The translations under genes were made by a program, and so were the position numbers. From Hypericum androsaemum (taxonomy: Eukaryota; Streptophyta; Magnoliopsida; Malpighiales; Hypericaceae): a DNA stretch of 64,000 nucleotides. How positions within the stretch are numbered: the stretch's first letter is position 1; each line of letters opens with the position of its first letter. Positions 23,070-33,339 of this stretch are shown here, piece after piece. The DNA is taken from positions 6,348,558 through 6,412,557 of the forward strand of contig OZ023198.1 of NCBI GenBank assembly GCA_963995505.1, read 5' to 3'. The notes beneath the pieces are model-generated. The model worked only from the letters and a program-made list of their open reading frames with translations. It was not told the DNA's origin and did not search any database.

Positions 23070-24179
23070 TCAGAGAGGAGCATCCGGACTAGATAATGCC
23101 TCTTGGACTGTCCCAGGTTCATTTTCTAACATGTAGTTTAGAAAATCTGAACTAAACGACTTGGCTACTTTGGTCCTCTTACTCTGTCTAGGTTCCTCGG
23201 TACCTTGATCAGAGCCTTGTGTAGCTTCATAACTTCTTTTGTTTGAACTTACTTCTTTCGTTTCTTTTTTAGGAAAGATATTATCAAAGAATGTTGCATT
23301 CCTTGATTCCATGACCATTTTCTCGTTGATTTCAGGGTTTTCAGACTTGTGCACTAGAAATTGGTATACGCTCTTGGCCATGTGACCGGGCTTATCGCAG
23401 GTGTAGCAATTGCCCTTAATCTTCTTAGCTTTCTTTTGCTTTGGCTCTTGCTTCTCCTGCTTATTTCTGGGCTTCTTCCTCTTCTTATCAGTACCTCTCT
23501 CAGCGAGGTGTACCTTAGCCTCAGAGTTGGTCCTATCGGTTTTGATTTCAGATTTTCGATTGTCTTCCTCGATCCTTAGTCTCACGATCAAGTCTTTCAG
23601 CCCCATGTCCGTCCTCTTATGCTTGAGGTAGTTCTTGAAGTCCTTCCACAGAGGGGGTAGCTTCTCGATTAGAGCAGCCACCTGGAAGGATTCACTGAGT
23701 TGCATGCCTTCGGCGTGAATCTCATGTAGAATCAGCTGCAGCTCTTGGACTTGGTCTATGACCTTCTTGGAGTCCACCATCTAGAAGTCGAGGAATCTTT
23801 CGACTATGAATTTCTTAATCCCGGCATCCTCTATTTTATACTTCTTCTTCAGGGAGTCCCATAATTCTTTCGCAGTCTTCGTACCTACATAGACATTGTA
23901 CAGGGCGTCGTCTAAGCCATTCAGGACATAGTTACGACATAGGAAGTCGCTGTGACTCTATGCATCGAGATCGTTGATCTTATGTGGATCAGCCTCATTT
24001 TCTGCCACTTTCAGAGCCTCTTCCTTCAAGAATCGGACCAAGATGAGCGTCGTCAGGTAGAACAATATTTTCTGTTGCCACCTCTTAAACTCGGTATCGT
24101 TGAACTTGGCCGGCCTTTCGGCGTGGACAGTTCCCGGGACCGCTGGCACTGGTGTAGGTGCGGAGCTTGATGATGCCAT
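23070..24179 (-). pseudogene. Copia gag fused by deletion to post-integrase linker
   Basis: The frame starts MASSSSAPTPV at 24179 and shows the Copia gag (UBN2-like) pattern: KFNDTEFKRWQQKILFYL, later [14 protein letters not shown] and [10 protein letters not shown], then [17 protein letters not shown]. It is interrupted by stops at 23958-23960 and 23781-23783. The zinc knuckle reads [12 protein letters not shown] (about 23370-23408), but its last cysteine is missing, because the next residues ([14 protein letters not shown]) already belong to the region after integrase. Protease and integrase are therefore deleted. The linker runs on ([15 protein letters not shown], then SSPDAPL) to a stop at 23070, where a conserved Trp codon of the RT start is expected. 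Confidence 0.8.
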
Positions 24180-24219
24180 CTTCAAGTACACAAATCTTGA
24201 CTTACGATTATTATTTGTC

Positions 24220-24600
24220 AGAGGTGGTGTACTTGATTAGGATCTTTAATAGTCGAGGCAAGAGTTGGACTCTTCTGAGAGAGAGAGAACTATAATACTA
24301 ATGAATGCTTATGCACTTGTAGTTGGGATGATTTGCAAATGAGGGGGAGGGGCCTATTTATAGGCGCTGGATGGAGTGGAGGCAGGCATTTTCGAAGAGG
24401 CACGAAGCAATTCCGAGGAAACGCAAGCACGATGCGCACGTGCGAAGTGCCAAGTACGTCACAAAGTGCCCATTGTGACCTGCGTCCAATGCGCCATGCG
24501 CAGACGCACACGCACGTGCGCTTGCGCGTGCTCGTGCTCGGATGGTGCTTCACACCATCCTTACAGGCAGCCTCGGTCACCTTTTCAGGTGGATTATTTA
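24220..24600 (-). repeat. 5' LTR of the Copia element
   Basis: On the minus strand it has the TATA motif CTATAAATAGG (about 24354-24364) and then the leader leading into gag. U3 holds a CpG- and ACGTGCG-rich block (24425-24535). The outer edge is uncertain because the other LTR is truncated there. Confidence 0.65.
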
Positions 24601-24668
24601 ATGTTATACCAGCTTGGAGCTTCTCATTATAAATAGGAAAATTTACCTTGCGATTTTCGAGGTGGTAA

Positions 24669-24955
24669 TGGTTCTCCCATCCTCAGCTAGGCTTTTCATC
24701 TCAGACCTTTCAGCTTGGACCAAATGCATTGATTATGCATTCAAAACCCAACATCACCAACCTCTCCCCACAGACCCTCCAAGCAGGGAAAACCCATCAA
24801 TCTTGGAATCAAAACAACCCCATTACTCAACCAAACACCCGAATCCCTACTTCCCAGGCAACTTGGAGAGGATACCCAAAAGTATCTCATCATCAAGGAG
24901 CAATGTACGAGTGAAAGCCGTTGCATGTGAGAGTGCTACCATTTCCTCTACTTTG
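24669..24955 (+). other. Possible orphan first exon (95 codons, then a splice donor)
   Basis: An ATG at 24669 opens a frame of ordinary composition that ends at a good donor, CTTTG followed by GTAAGC, at 24956. The predicted start is Ser-rich and basic (MVLPSSARLF, later ISSSRSNVRVKAVACESA), rather like a plastid transit peptide, but I do not recognise the family. It lies directly outside the 5' LTR of the Copia element, so the element may have cut it off from its promoter. No following exon is recognised before the O-methyltransferase on the other strand. Confidence 0.25.
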
Positions 24956-26079
24956 GTAAGCTTGCACAGCCCCATTTCCTCTACTTTTGGTATTCTTAAT
25001 TTCTTCAGAATATGCATACAACTTAATTTAATAAATTAAATGCAAACTCAATCTTTTATTTATTTTATTTTTTCAAAAAATTGTTAAGAAATATAAAATA
25101 AAATTATAAATTCAAAGAAAATAAAACAAATTCAAATTTCATCTAATTTATATTCAAATTTATTTTTGAAAGAGTCGATTACAGTTTATGATATTTATGA
25201 ATTCGACAAATTCATCGAATTGTGAACTGTGGTCTTCCCTAAGTGGATCACATGGAGTTGTTAACCTCGGGTTGGCCGGGTCATTGTTGGATGGATCGGG
25301 TCTCATTCTCGGGCTAGGCCCTCTTGGGCCGGGCCACTTTGAAAGTTCCTATCTCCAACAGAGAAAACCACCTAGCCCTATCTTCGACAACCCGGCAACT
25401 CTGGCCTCGACAGGACGAAGCCCCAACCGAAGGATCCACATGTATATCAACTATTTTCTCTTTTTTTTTTCTTTACCGAAGGATCGAGATGTATATAACT
25501 CTTTTATTAAAATCAAACAAAATATTTCATTAGTTTCACTTTTGGTGAGACACGTGAAAATGAAAATTTTAATCTGATTTCTTTTGACCACGGAATAATG
25601 AAAATAGAAATATAATTCGTTGTTTCCAAATCATTAATTTCAAACAAGCTTACTGTTGTATTATCTTGGTGAGGCAAGCTATTTTTTATTTTATTTTTCA
25701 AAATTTCATCTTAAATAATTTTTTTTCTTATTATGCAGAATATCTACAAGGTCAAATCATTTGAATCCGAACCTAATTTAATATTCATACCGAAAATTCA
25801 AGATATGTAATCAAGAAGACAACGTAGACTGTAATAATACATAAAATCAATCTTTTTGCCGGTTACCTCGCAAGGGAACTTTTATTACAAACTTGACGAT
25901 GAGAAAGTAGCATATTGACGGATGATGACGACAACAACCATCCCAACTTGTAACTAATATAATTAAACATACTCCAAGGTCTTGTGCCACGGGTCGCTTC
26001 TCTTGATTTTCTACTACTACTATGTCTCTCGATCTTTCGTGTCAGATTTGATCTCCGAGAAAGCGACTCGACACTTGTG
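24956..26079. other. Intergenic, 3' flank of the O-methyltransferase
   Basis: AT-rich spacer. A GC-richer patch at 25250-25440 has no recognised product. No repeat with clear ends is seen. Confidence 0.45.
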
Positions 26080-27698
26080 CTAAGAAAATAACTCAATAAC
26101 AGACCTAAGACCCATAATGTTACTCATTTTATATCGGCTGTAGCCGGCCTTATCAATAAGTTTAGCCCATTCTTTTTCGGTTCTCTCTTGACCACTGAGT
26201 GCACTCATCATATACATGTCAAAGAAGAGTTGTGTTTCAGTTTGCTTGTCACCATTGTTGTTGTCACCAATTTTGTTGTCCAACACCATGTCTATTACAA
26301 TCACCTTTCCTCTCTCGTTGTCCTTAACCGATGCCTTGCACTGCTCGAGTATCTTCACACACTCTTTGTCGTTCCAGTCATGTAGAATCCACTGGTTGAG
26401 AATATCAATGGACACCAAATGACTGGTAAATCAATTTCTATTATAAACAAATAAGCAATGTATTCATAAGAAAATAGATTAGGATTCTAGAATTTCTATT
26501 ATTACTCGTCAAAAAAATCCGTCAAAAGATAATTATATTGTAATTACACTATCTCTACATTATATAGAGCACCCAAACAACTAAAGTATTAGATAAACAT
26601 GTATCAAAAAAAAATTATGATAAATTCTATCTAAATAGATTTTCTAAAAACATCCCAAATTCCTTAGACCAAAGACAAACCCCTGATCGTACCTAAATAC
26701 ATCCCGAATTCCTTAGCATTTGGCAATAAACTATGCATACATTTGATGGTGAGAAACTACCAAGTGACAAACTATGAACCAACCAATGAATATTTATCAA
26801 TTAAAATATTAGAATAGAGAAAGTAAACGACCTGGACACATTATCGATCTAGAAAATGGTGAACTCATATTTGTGAATATAATAAGTGGGTACTATCAGC
26901 GAGAACATACATATATACATGTATATATATAATATATTATACATATACCTTCAACATGACAGCTTCGGCGGGAGGAACACAGGCAAACATGTCACCTCCA
27001 ACAAATTTCAAGTTGCCACTGTCCTCCAAATCAGCAACTACATGCGGTAAATCAAGCACAGTACATGTCAGATCCGGGAACGCAGCAGCCAACGCCATGG
27101 CCATAGTTCCGGTGCCACCACCCACATCAACCAAAGACTTGATCCCCTCGAACATGTCTTTGCACTTATCAATGAGTATATGTGACACCAACTTGGCATC
27201 ATTAGACATTGCTTCATTAAACAAGCTGCCGACCCTAGGCTCTCGACCGAAAAACTCGAACATCCGGAGACCATGGGTCGTGTCGAACGGTGTAGGATCA
27301 TCGTTCCGGAACCAAAGGTGAAGGTGATGCCATGTCTCGAGCATTGTCGGGTCGAGCATGGCAAACACGCCAGCTGCTGAACTTAAAGGGTTATCCTTCA
27401 ATAAAATTCTCGAAGCCCCGGTCAGCACGTACCCTTCTTCTTCCTTCTTAAAGAAGCCGGAGTGGACAAGGAAGCGCATGAGGCGATGGACGCATTGGGC
27501 TTTAGAAGGGTGGATGGCTAGGGCAGTGGCGACTTGAGAAGGAGACATGGGCTTGCCATGTTTGTGGATTATGTCTGGGATTCCAAGTTGAAGTGCGCAT
27601 TTTAGGGACATGGAATTTATGAAGCTTAACACTTGGTTCATTACATGGCTTTGAGCATCAAGAAGCTCTTTCATCTCCTCCTCAGGAATAATATTCAT
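26080..27698 (-). CDS. Class II (COMT-like) O-methyltransferase, two exons
   Basis: Transfers a methyl group from S-adenosylmethionine to a hydroxyl of a small phenolic. Family resemblance is closest to plant resveratrol/orcinol-type O-methyltransferases, but the substrate cannot be read from sequence. Exon 1 is 26949-27698 (250 codons) and exon 2 is 26080-26391 (103 codons plus stop). The phase-0 intron 26392-26948 sits at the usual family position. The protein has 353 residues, normal length. Dimerisation domain about 1-110; SAM motif LVDVGGGTG at 189-197, VLDLPHV at 214-220, GGDMF at 234-238; catalytic His254 in WILHDW; GQERTEKEW near 320 supplies the usual Glu. The start is the ATG at 27698. 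An in-frame GTG just before it is not a plausible plant start. No break is seen, so it is probably functional. Confidence 0.92.
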
Positions 27699-27807
27699 CA
27701 CTAATAATTTTTACAACTCAAAGACTCTCTTGTAGTGTTAGTTCCTTCTCACAAAAGATGTGTGATCAAAGTATGTACTTACTATCCATGGCGCGGAGAT
27801 GTTCAGG

Positions 27808-27815
27808 TATTTATA
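27808..27815 (-). promoter_or_regulatory. TATA box of the O-methyltransferase
   Basis: The minus strand reads TATAAATA about 110 bases upstream of the ATG, which would give a leader of roughly 80 bases. Spacing and sequence are typical of plant core promoters. Confidence 0.6.
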
Positions 27816-27819
27816 AAGT

Positions 27820-28176
27820 TAGTCAATGGTGAAACCAAAAAAAAAAATGTCAATGGCGAATTTCATTGTTTGAAAAAAAACAAGTTAAATATTTTCCTAA
27901 ATCGTCTATTTGAATTTGAGGGTAATTTATTCAGTAATAAATCGTCCACCCCCACTCACAGGGTTTTTCACCAAGATGGTGTCACAGTACCCAAATATTG
28001 TGGATGTGGGGGTTCCAAATAATTTTTTTTGGAAAATATTGTCTACTGTTACACTACGACGAAAAAAATTATATCTTGAAATATGATAGTCGTAGTTACC
28101 AAGATACGAAATTTTCAATCGTAGTCAAAAAATTACTTAAAAAGTCGTACCTTGGTGAGATACTACATCAAAAGTC
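27820..28176. other. Spacer upstream of the O-methyltransferase
   Basis: AT-rich. Contains GGTTTTTCACCAAGATGG and CGTAGTTACCAAGATACG motifs but no feature I can name. Confidence 0.4.
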
Positions 28177-28592
28177 CTATCAATGTCGATTTGCCCAAAA
28201 TGGTGCCTTTAATAGCCTTTTTTTTTAAATAAAAAGTTCTTTCTTTATTTAGTCACCCAAAAGTTGCATAATAAAAAACTTCTTTCTTTATTTAGTCACC
28301 CAAAATTACATTTTAACTACCTATAGTTTTACAGATATCACTTTCAGGCTGTGTGGTTTCAATTTGGTAATTCAGTCCCTGTGCTTTTCTATCTTTTACA
28401 GCATACGATCCACTCAGGAAGACGGGAATAAAATGTCCACCTGGCTTGCCACGTAGACTAATATGACGTCGTTTTATTTTTCACGTGGCAAAATAACCGG
28501 GTAAGTTTTGTGACTCGAACTTACTTGAAACGACTTCTTTTTATTGATAAATTACCAAATCAATTCTAAAATTTTTAATAAAATTTAAAAAA
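28177..28592 (+). repeat. Left inverted arm of the large TIR element
   Basis: It includes an internal short direct repeat (TTCTTTCTTTATTTAGTCACC at about 28240 and 28282, 21 bp in diverged context), which the right arm does not show. Confidence 0.65.
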
Positions 28593-29579
28593 CTCCTTGG
28601 CCTCATCTCTCCCTTTCATCTTCAACCTTTCACCCTAACCCAATCATCATCATCATCCTTCTTCTTCTTCTGCCTCCCACCACCACCACCACCAGTACAA
28701 TAATTTTTTTGAGAAAGTTAACTACAATATTTGGTGCAAGCAACCGAAATCATCACGGCTAACAAAACTAAGGCACAACACAAACACCCAAATGAACTTG
28801 GACCCACAAATCAAACACCCAAAAAATCCAATTTTACCGATTTCCCTTCTTTCATCTCCTCCTCAATTTCCCCAACCTCCTCCTCCACCACCTCTAATTA
28901 ATTAAACCAAACCTAGATCATTACATGAGTAAAGTCTTCCACGATGACACCACCACGTTCTCCTCCTCCCAGGACCCGTTCGATTCCTCCCGCCGCTCCC
29001 CTTCTCATCCCAGGAGTCGTCCTCCTTCGACCCGGATCCGGTGGAGCTCCGGCCCAGCGCAAAGCAGTTCCGGACCGAACTTGTCGCCACCTCATCGACG
29101 ATGCTGAGGGTCTGCCGTGCTAGCCTCCTCTCCCTCCTCTCCATCTGTGGGACCCACCACCACTGCTACCTCCTCCGTACCCGAGGTATGCCGATTCTTC
29201 TTGTTCTCCTTCTTTCAAGATTGAGAATTCATTTCTTGTCGTGTTTGGGAATGCAAATTTAGGTTTTCGAAGACTATAATCGATGCAATCTTGGGTCTTG
29301 GGTTCGACGGTGGGTCGTGCAACTTGGCCGCGTGACGTAGGGAAACATGTATAGGAGATCATGAATCTGTTGATTACGAGTATACACGAAAAATACAATA
29401 GAGTATCGATCCGTTGATTCTACGAATATCAAAAAATGACACAGATAACAGAGAAAACCCTAAATTTTCATTAATCAAATTCAACCAACTAAAAAATAGA
29501 GAAAGGTCCTATTTATAGAAAATTAAAAGAAACTTAATACATATATTTCTACTATAATTAAAACTCATAATAATAATAA

Positions 29580-31146
29580 GGGCAAATTACCTTCACGTCC
29601 TTGTACTATGGTCACCCTCTCTTTAGGGTCCCTGAATTTTGGAAAATAATTTTTTCGTCCCTAAGTTTTGATGATAATAGACTCTCGGGTCCCTTGAGCC
29701 AGAATATTCCATATTCTCCGACGATACCCCACCTGAAAAGACTAAAATGTCCTCCCTTGTTAAAAAAAATAAAAAAACCATCTTTCTTTCCCCTCCTTCC
29801 TCCCACTTCATCTTCTTCCTCTAACCTTCAACATTAAACTCAAACTCAAAAACAAATCCAAATTTTTTTATTGAAATTTAAAACTAATTAGAGAGAATCA
29901 AAATTTAAAGAACCCTTATTTTCATATGTTATATCCAACTTTTCACCCTAATCTCTTCCGTAAATCTCCTCCATTTCCAGGAAAGTAAGCATATTAAGAC
30001 GAACAGAAGCAACATTCCAATACAAAAACCCATAAAGCTACCAACTTTCCACTATGAACCCAAAACCCACATCGGAAAAACCAACAGGGGGCTTCAAAAA
30101 ACCAAAAAACACAATTAAAGCAACCAACTTTATATTAAAAACCAAAAACCCATGCTTCTGTCAAAGAGAGGGACGTACTTGGTGGAACTTGGAAGACGAC
30201 GACCTCCCCTTGATGACAACCACGCTGCTGTCAAAGAGGAAGGCAGATGCCACGGGGGAGCTGACCCTCGATATCACAACGCTCCCTCCTATCCTCGAGG
30301 ACGACCCCACCACCTCCCTCCTCCTCAATTTCATTGCCTTGCTTCCCTTCTCGAACCCCGCTGCTAAGATGCTCGTCAAGCTCCAAGTCCCACGACTCTG
30401 CCGTCGGAGACGGCACCACCACCGCCGTCGTCATCGCGGTGCCCTCCTCCGCCAGGGCCTCTCCCTCCTCTCCTTACTGACATGGCCATCCCCATCGAGC
30501 TCTCCGATCGCGAGTCGCTCGTCAAGTCTGCCAACACTCGCCGTGGATTCGATTCTTTCTGTTATGGACCCTGCGAAGCCCAATTTGGTCGATCTAGGGA
30601 TATTAAGATCGTGAAGAAGCCCAATTCGTGTGTTAGTTGTCATGGCTTCATATCTAGTTGAGCGATTGGATATCTATACAGTGACAAGGTTGGGTTTGGG
30701 TTTTAAGGTTGGGGAAGATGACGAAAGTACCAGGTGGAACTTTTTAAGTTGGGGAAGATGATGGTACCCATATGATTTCCTTGATTGTTTTTGGTTTAGT
30801 TTAGGTATTTTGTTGATTTTAGTTTTGATTAGTTATTTTTTTAATTCTCAGCAAAGAAGAAGAAAGTGAAGGAAAGAAGATGAAGTTTGATTTTAGATAT
30901 TTTTTATTTCCACCGAGGAGGAGGAGAGAGAGGAATAAAGGAAGAAGATAACCTTTGTTTTTTCAACAAAGGAGGGTATTTTAGTCATTTTAAGTGGGGG
31001 TTCACTGGAGAAAAAGGAATATTCCGGCTCTAGGGACCCGAAAGTCTATTATCATCAAAACTTAGGGACGGAAAAATTATTTTCCAAAATTGAGGGACCC
31101 TAGGGGTAGGGTGACCAAAGTACAGAGTTGTGAGGGTAATTTGTCC
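29580..31146 (+). mobile_element. Pack-MULE-like element inside the left LTR, 9-bp TSD
   Basis: Inverted arms of about 190 bp begin GGGCAAATTACC (29580) and, on the other strand, GGACAAATTACC (31146). Shared blocks include GGTCACCCT, TTTTGGAAAATAATTTTT and AAGTTTTGATGATAATAGAC. TAATAATAA at 29571-29579 is repeated at 31147-31155. The uninterrupted right LTR of the host element shows the site once. The core carries fragments of a CCT4-like gene. No transposase is present. Confidence 0.85.
30353..30622 (+). pseudogene. CCT4: Captured fragment of chaperonin CCT subunit delta (CCT4/TCP1-delta)
   Basis: CCT4 is a subunit of the cytosolic TRiC folding chamber. In order, but across three frames, the sequence encodes NPAAKMLV, then SHDSAVGDGTTTAVVIA (the conserved ATPase GDGTT motif), then TDMAIPIELSDRESLVKSAN, then AVDSILSVMDPAKPNLVDL and DIKIVKK. 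These are successive CCT4 segments, with intervening parts missing and small frameshifts between them. The absence of introns between distant segments suggests capture of cDNA-like sequence or repeated internal deletion. It lies within a MULE-like element and has no intact reading frame. Confidence 0.8.
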
Positions 31147-32595
31147 TAATAATAATAATCAAACTATAGGTAATTACTAATTTAATGTCATTCCTTATCT
31201 CTATCATTCTCACCCGGTTGGAGAAATTCGTCCTTGAATTTGGTGTCGTCGGCCAATTTGAAATATTCGTACATGCACTCTTGAACACTTTTGAGCGACG
31301 TGGTGACACTTAATATCTTCCATCCCAAGTGAACAAATACTTGAAAATCATGCAATCATAAACAATCTTCAGGTTAAAGATTAAGAACTCACGTCTTCGA
31401 GCTGATCTTTCAACATCCTTGAGGGCTTTCTACATATTTAGCAAAGGAGAAGCTTTAACATATTCAAACTTGTCAATGATGAAAAAGTCAATATATTCGG
31501 CATACTCAACCTCATAATCATGGTTTATGTTGGGTACGACCTCGGTCACTAACTCATCATCCTTAGTAGAATCTTCAAATCTAGAGTTACCAACAACTAC
31601 ATCAACCTCGTCCTCCTCATCAGGGTAAGATTCATAAATTGGTTCACCAAATAAGTCATCGGTGGATTCACCAATCTCTTTCTAAACCAAAGCATCTTCA
31701 ACTTCTGCTGATGGTGCAGTCTGTTTCTTCCTCAAGTTCTCTACCATCTCTTGTCTCAAATCATCCAAATTAGCTTGAAGCTAATGCTACTTTTGGACCA
31801 TTTGACGATCATATTGTTCCTAAAAGGACCAATCTGTAAATTTCAAAATTTTGGCTGACACAAAGTGTAATTTACCCATTGGCAAATACCGGATCAATCA
31901 CTAAACTCTGCAAAAATCTTCAACCAGTCCTCAAACTTTTGCCAACTTCACAACCAGTACCGAAATTTCCAAATCAGCCAAAATGGACTAATTTTTTAGT
32001 TCACAAAAATTGATGGTATCAATATGTAATTTTACCCCGCTAATAAAATTCCAAACGGTCCACATTCTGGAAAAATTCAGAATTGTCCTCACAGTTCTGT
32101 CAGCATTCACAACCAATCTCAAACTTCTGCCAAATTTCAATCGGGTCCAAATCCCCAATTTCAAAACCCTAAATTGAAAAAGGGCAAAACCACAAACCAC
32201 CAAACAGGCGACGATGACCGTGGCAGGGGTGACTGGACGACGTCGAACCGGAGGACGGCTTGCGCGCTGGCGGAGCAGACAGCCGGCGAAGGTGAGACAC
32301 GTCGGTGTCAGGCTCGAGGCTTCTCCCTTCCGTCTCCTGGACGCGGTGACGAACTGGGGACAAGGTCACGCAGTTCAACGACGATGATCACTTGCAGCGC
32401 GGCATCGGCGGCTGGGCTGAATGTCGAGCGCGTTGGGCGGTGACTTTATGGTCTCCGGCGTTGAGGCGGCTGGTGGCGAGGTTGTGGGGTTTTCTGAAAA
32501 ACCCTAAAAGAAATTTTGCCACTTTTTTTTTGTAAAACGAACTCCGATAAGAAAGATTGAACACCGTTAGGAACGACTAAGCTCTGATTACCAAC

Positions 32596-32891
32596 TGATG
32601 CAGGAGAACGTGGATAGGAGATCGTGAATCTATTGATTAAGAGAATACCCGAAAAATATGATAGAGTATCGATCCGTTGATTTTACGAATATCAAAAAAT
32701 GACACAGATAATAAGAAAAATCCTAAATTTTTATTAATCAAATTCAACCAACTAAAAAATAGAGAAATGTCCTATTTATAAAAAAATTTAAAAAAATCTA
32801 ATACATATAGTTCTACTATAATTAAAACTCCTAATAATAATAATCAAACTATAGATAATTACTAATTTAATGTCATTCCTAATCTCCATCA
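32596..32891 (-). repeat. 5' LTR of the short LTR element
   Basis: Intact and 296 bp long, matching the left LTR over its full length (for example GAGTATCGATCCGTTGATT and ATTCAACCAACTAAAAAATA). It shows what the left LTR looked like before the MULE-like insertion. Confidence 0.85.
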
Positions 32892-33339
32892 CCGCGGCTC
32901 CCGCTCTCTGACATTAACTCCGACGACGACGCCGACTGTTGGTGGGGCCCTCCTCCCACCGGCGAGCAAAAACCCTAAATCCCAAAGGCTTTGTAAATTG
33001 GGTATTTGTGAATTGGGTACTTGAAGATCAATGAGTTTTTGGTTGTTTTTTGGAGCTGCTCTGTCTGCTTCAAGTTGATGTTCATGCCACCTCAGGTGAA
33101 GCAGAAGAAGGCCTGAGAAGAGCAATTTGATTTAACCTTTGTTTATGTTGCTTTGGTTCTTTGAAAATTTCCAAATTTAGGTTTAGAATCATGTTTAGTG
33201 TATAAGAAAGAGACCCATTAGTCCATAGAGGCCAGTTCATGTGGGTTTTAATTGAGAAGATGATGGACGGCCGTGAGGGAAAAAAATCTGGAGAGGAAGG
33301 AGTTATTTGGACAATATTTAAATGGGGTCTTTTGAAATA

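Larger units (their letters stand above)
22655..24640 (-). mobile_element. Copia LTR retrotransposon, internally deleted, both LTRs partly present
   Basis: Two direct repeats share long blocks (GTGTACTTGATTAGGATC, AATGCTTATGCACTTGTAGT, GGGCCTATTTATAGGCGCT): 22655-23008 and 24220 to about 24600. They are the 3' and 5' LTRs of a minus-strand element. Between them lies a broken gag joined directly to sequence that normally follows integrase. The right LTR has lost about 145 bp that the left one keeps (22713-22857). The left LTR stops at 23008, where the match ends. The element cannot move on its own. Confidence 0.8.
29333..32891 (-). mobile_element. Short non-autonomous LTR retrotransposon with 5-bp TSD
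   Basis: LTRs of about 297 bp: the right (5') LTR is 32596-32891, and the left (3') LTR is 29333-29579 plus 31156-31206, split by another element. Both LTRs start TG and end CA. The 5-bp duplication CCGCG flanks it (29328-29332 and 32892-32896). On the minus strand the primer-binding site next to the 5' LTR reads GTTGGTAATCAGAGC (32581-32595), close to the initiator-Met tRNA complement. The interior (31207-32595) keeps only a coiled-coil, gag-like trace (LDDLRQEMVENLRKKQ near 31730) and a GC-rich block (32190-32470). There is no pol, so it would be a LARD/TRIM-like element. Confidence 0.8.

Noticed and set aside
30054..30614. 186-codon frame as a gene
   Set aside because: It crosses the CCT4 fragments in shifting frames and most of its translation is not CCT4. 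The element, not a host gene, explains it.
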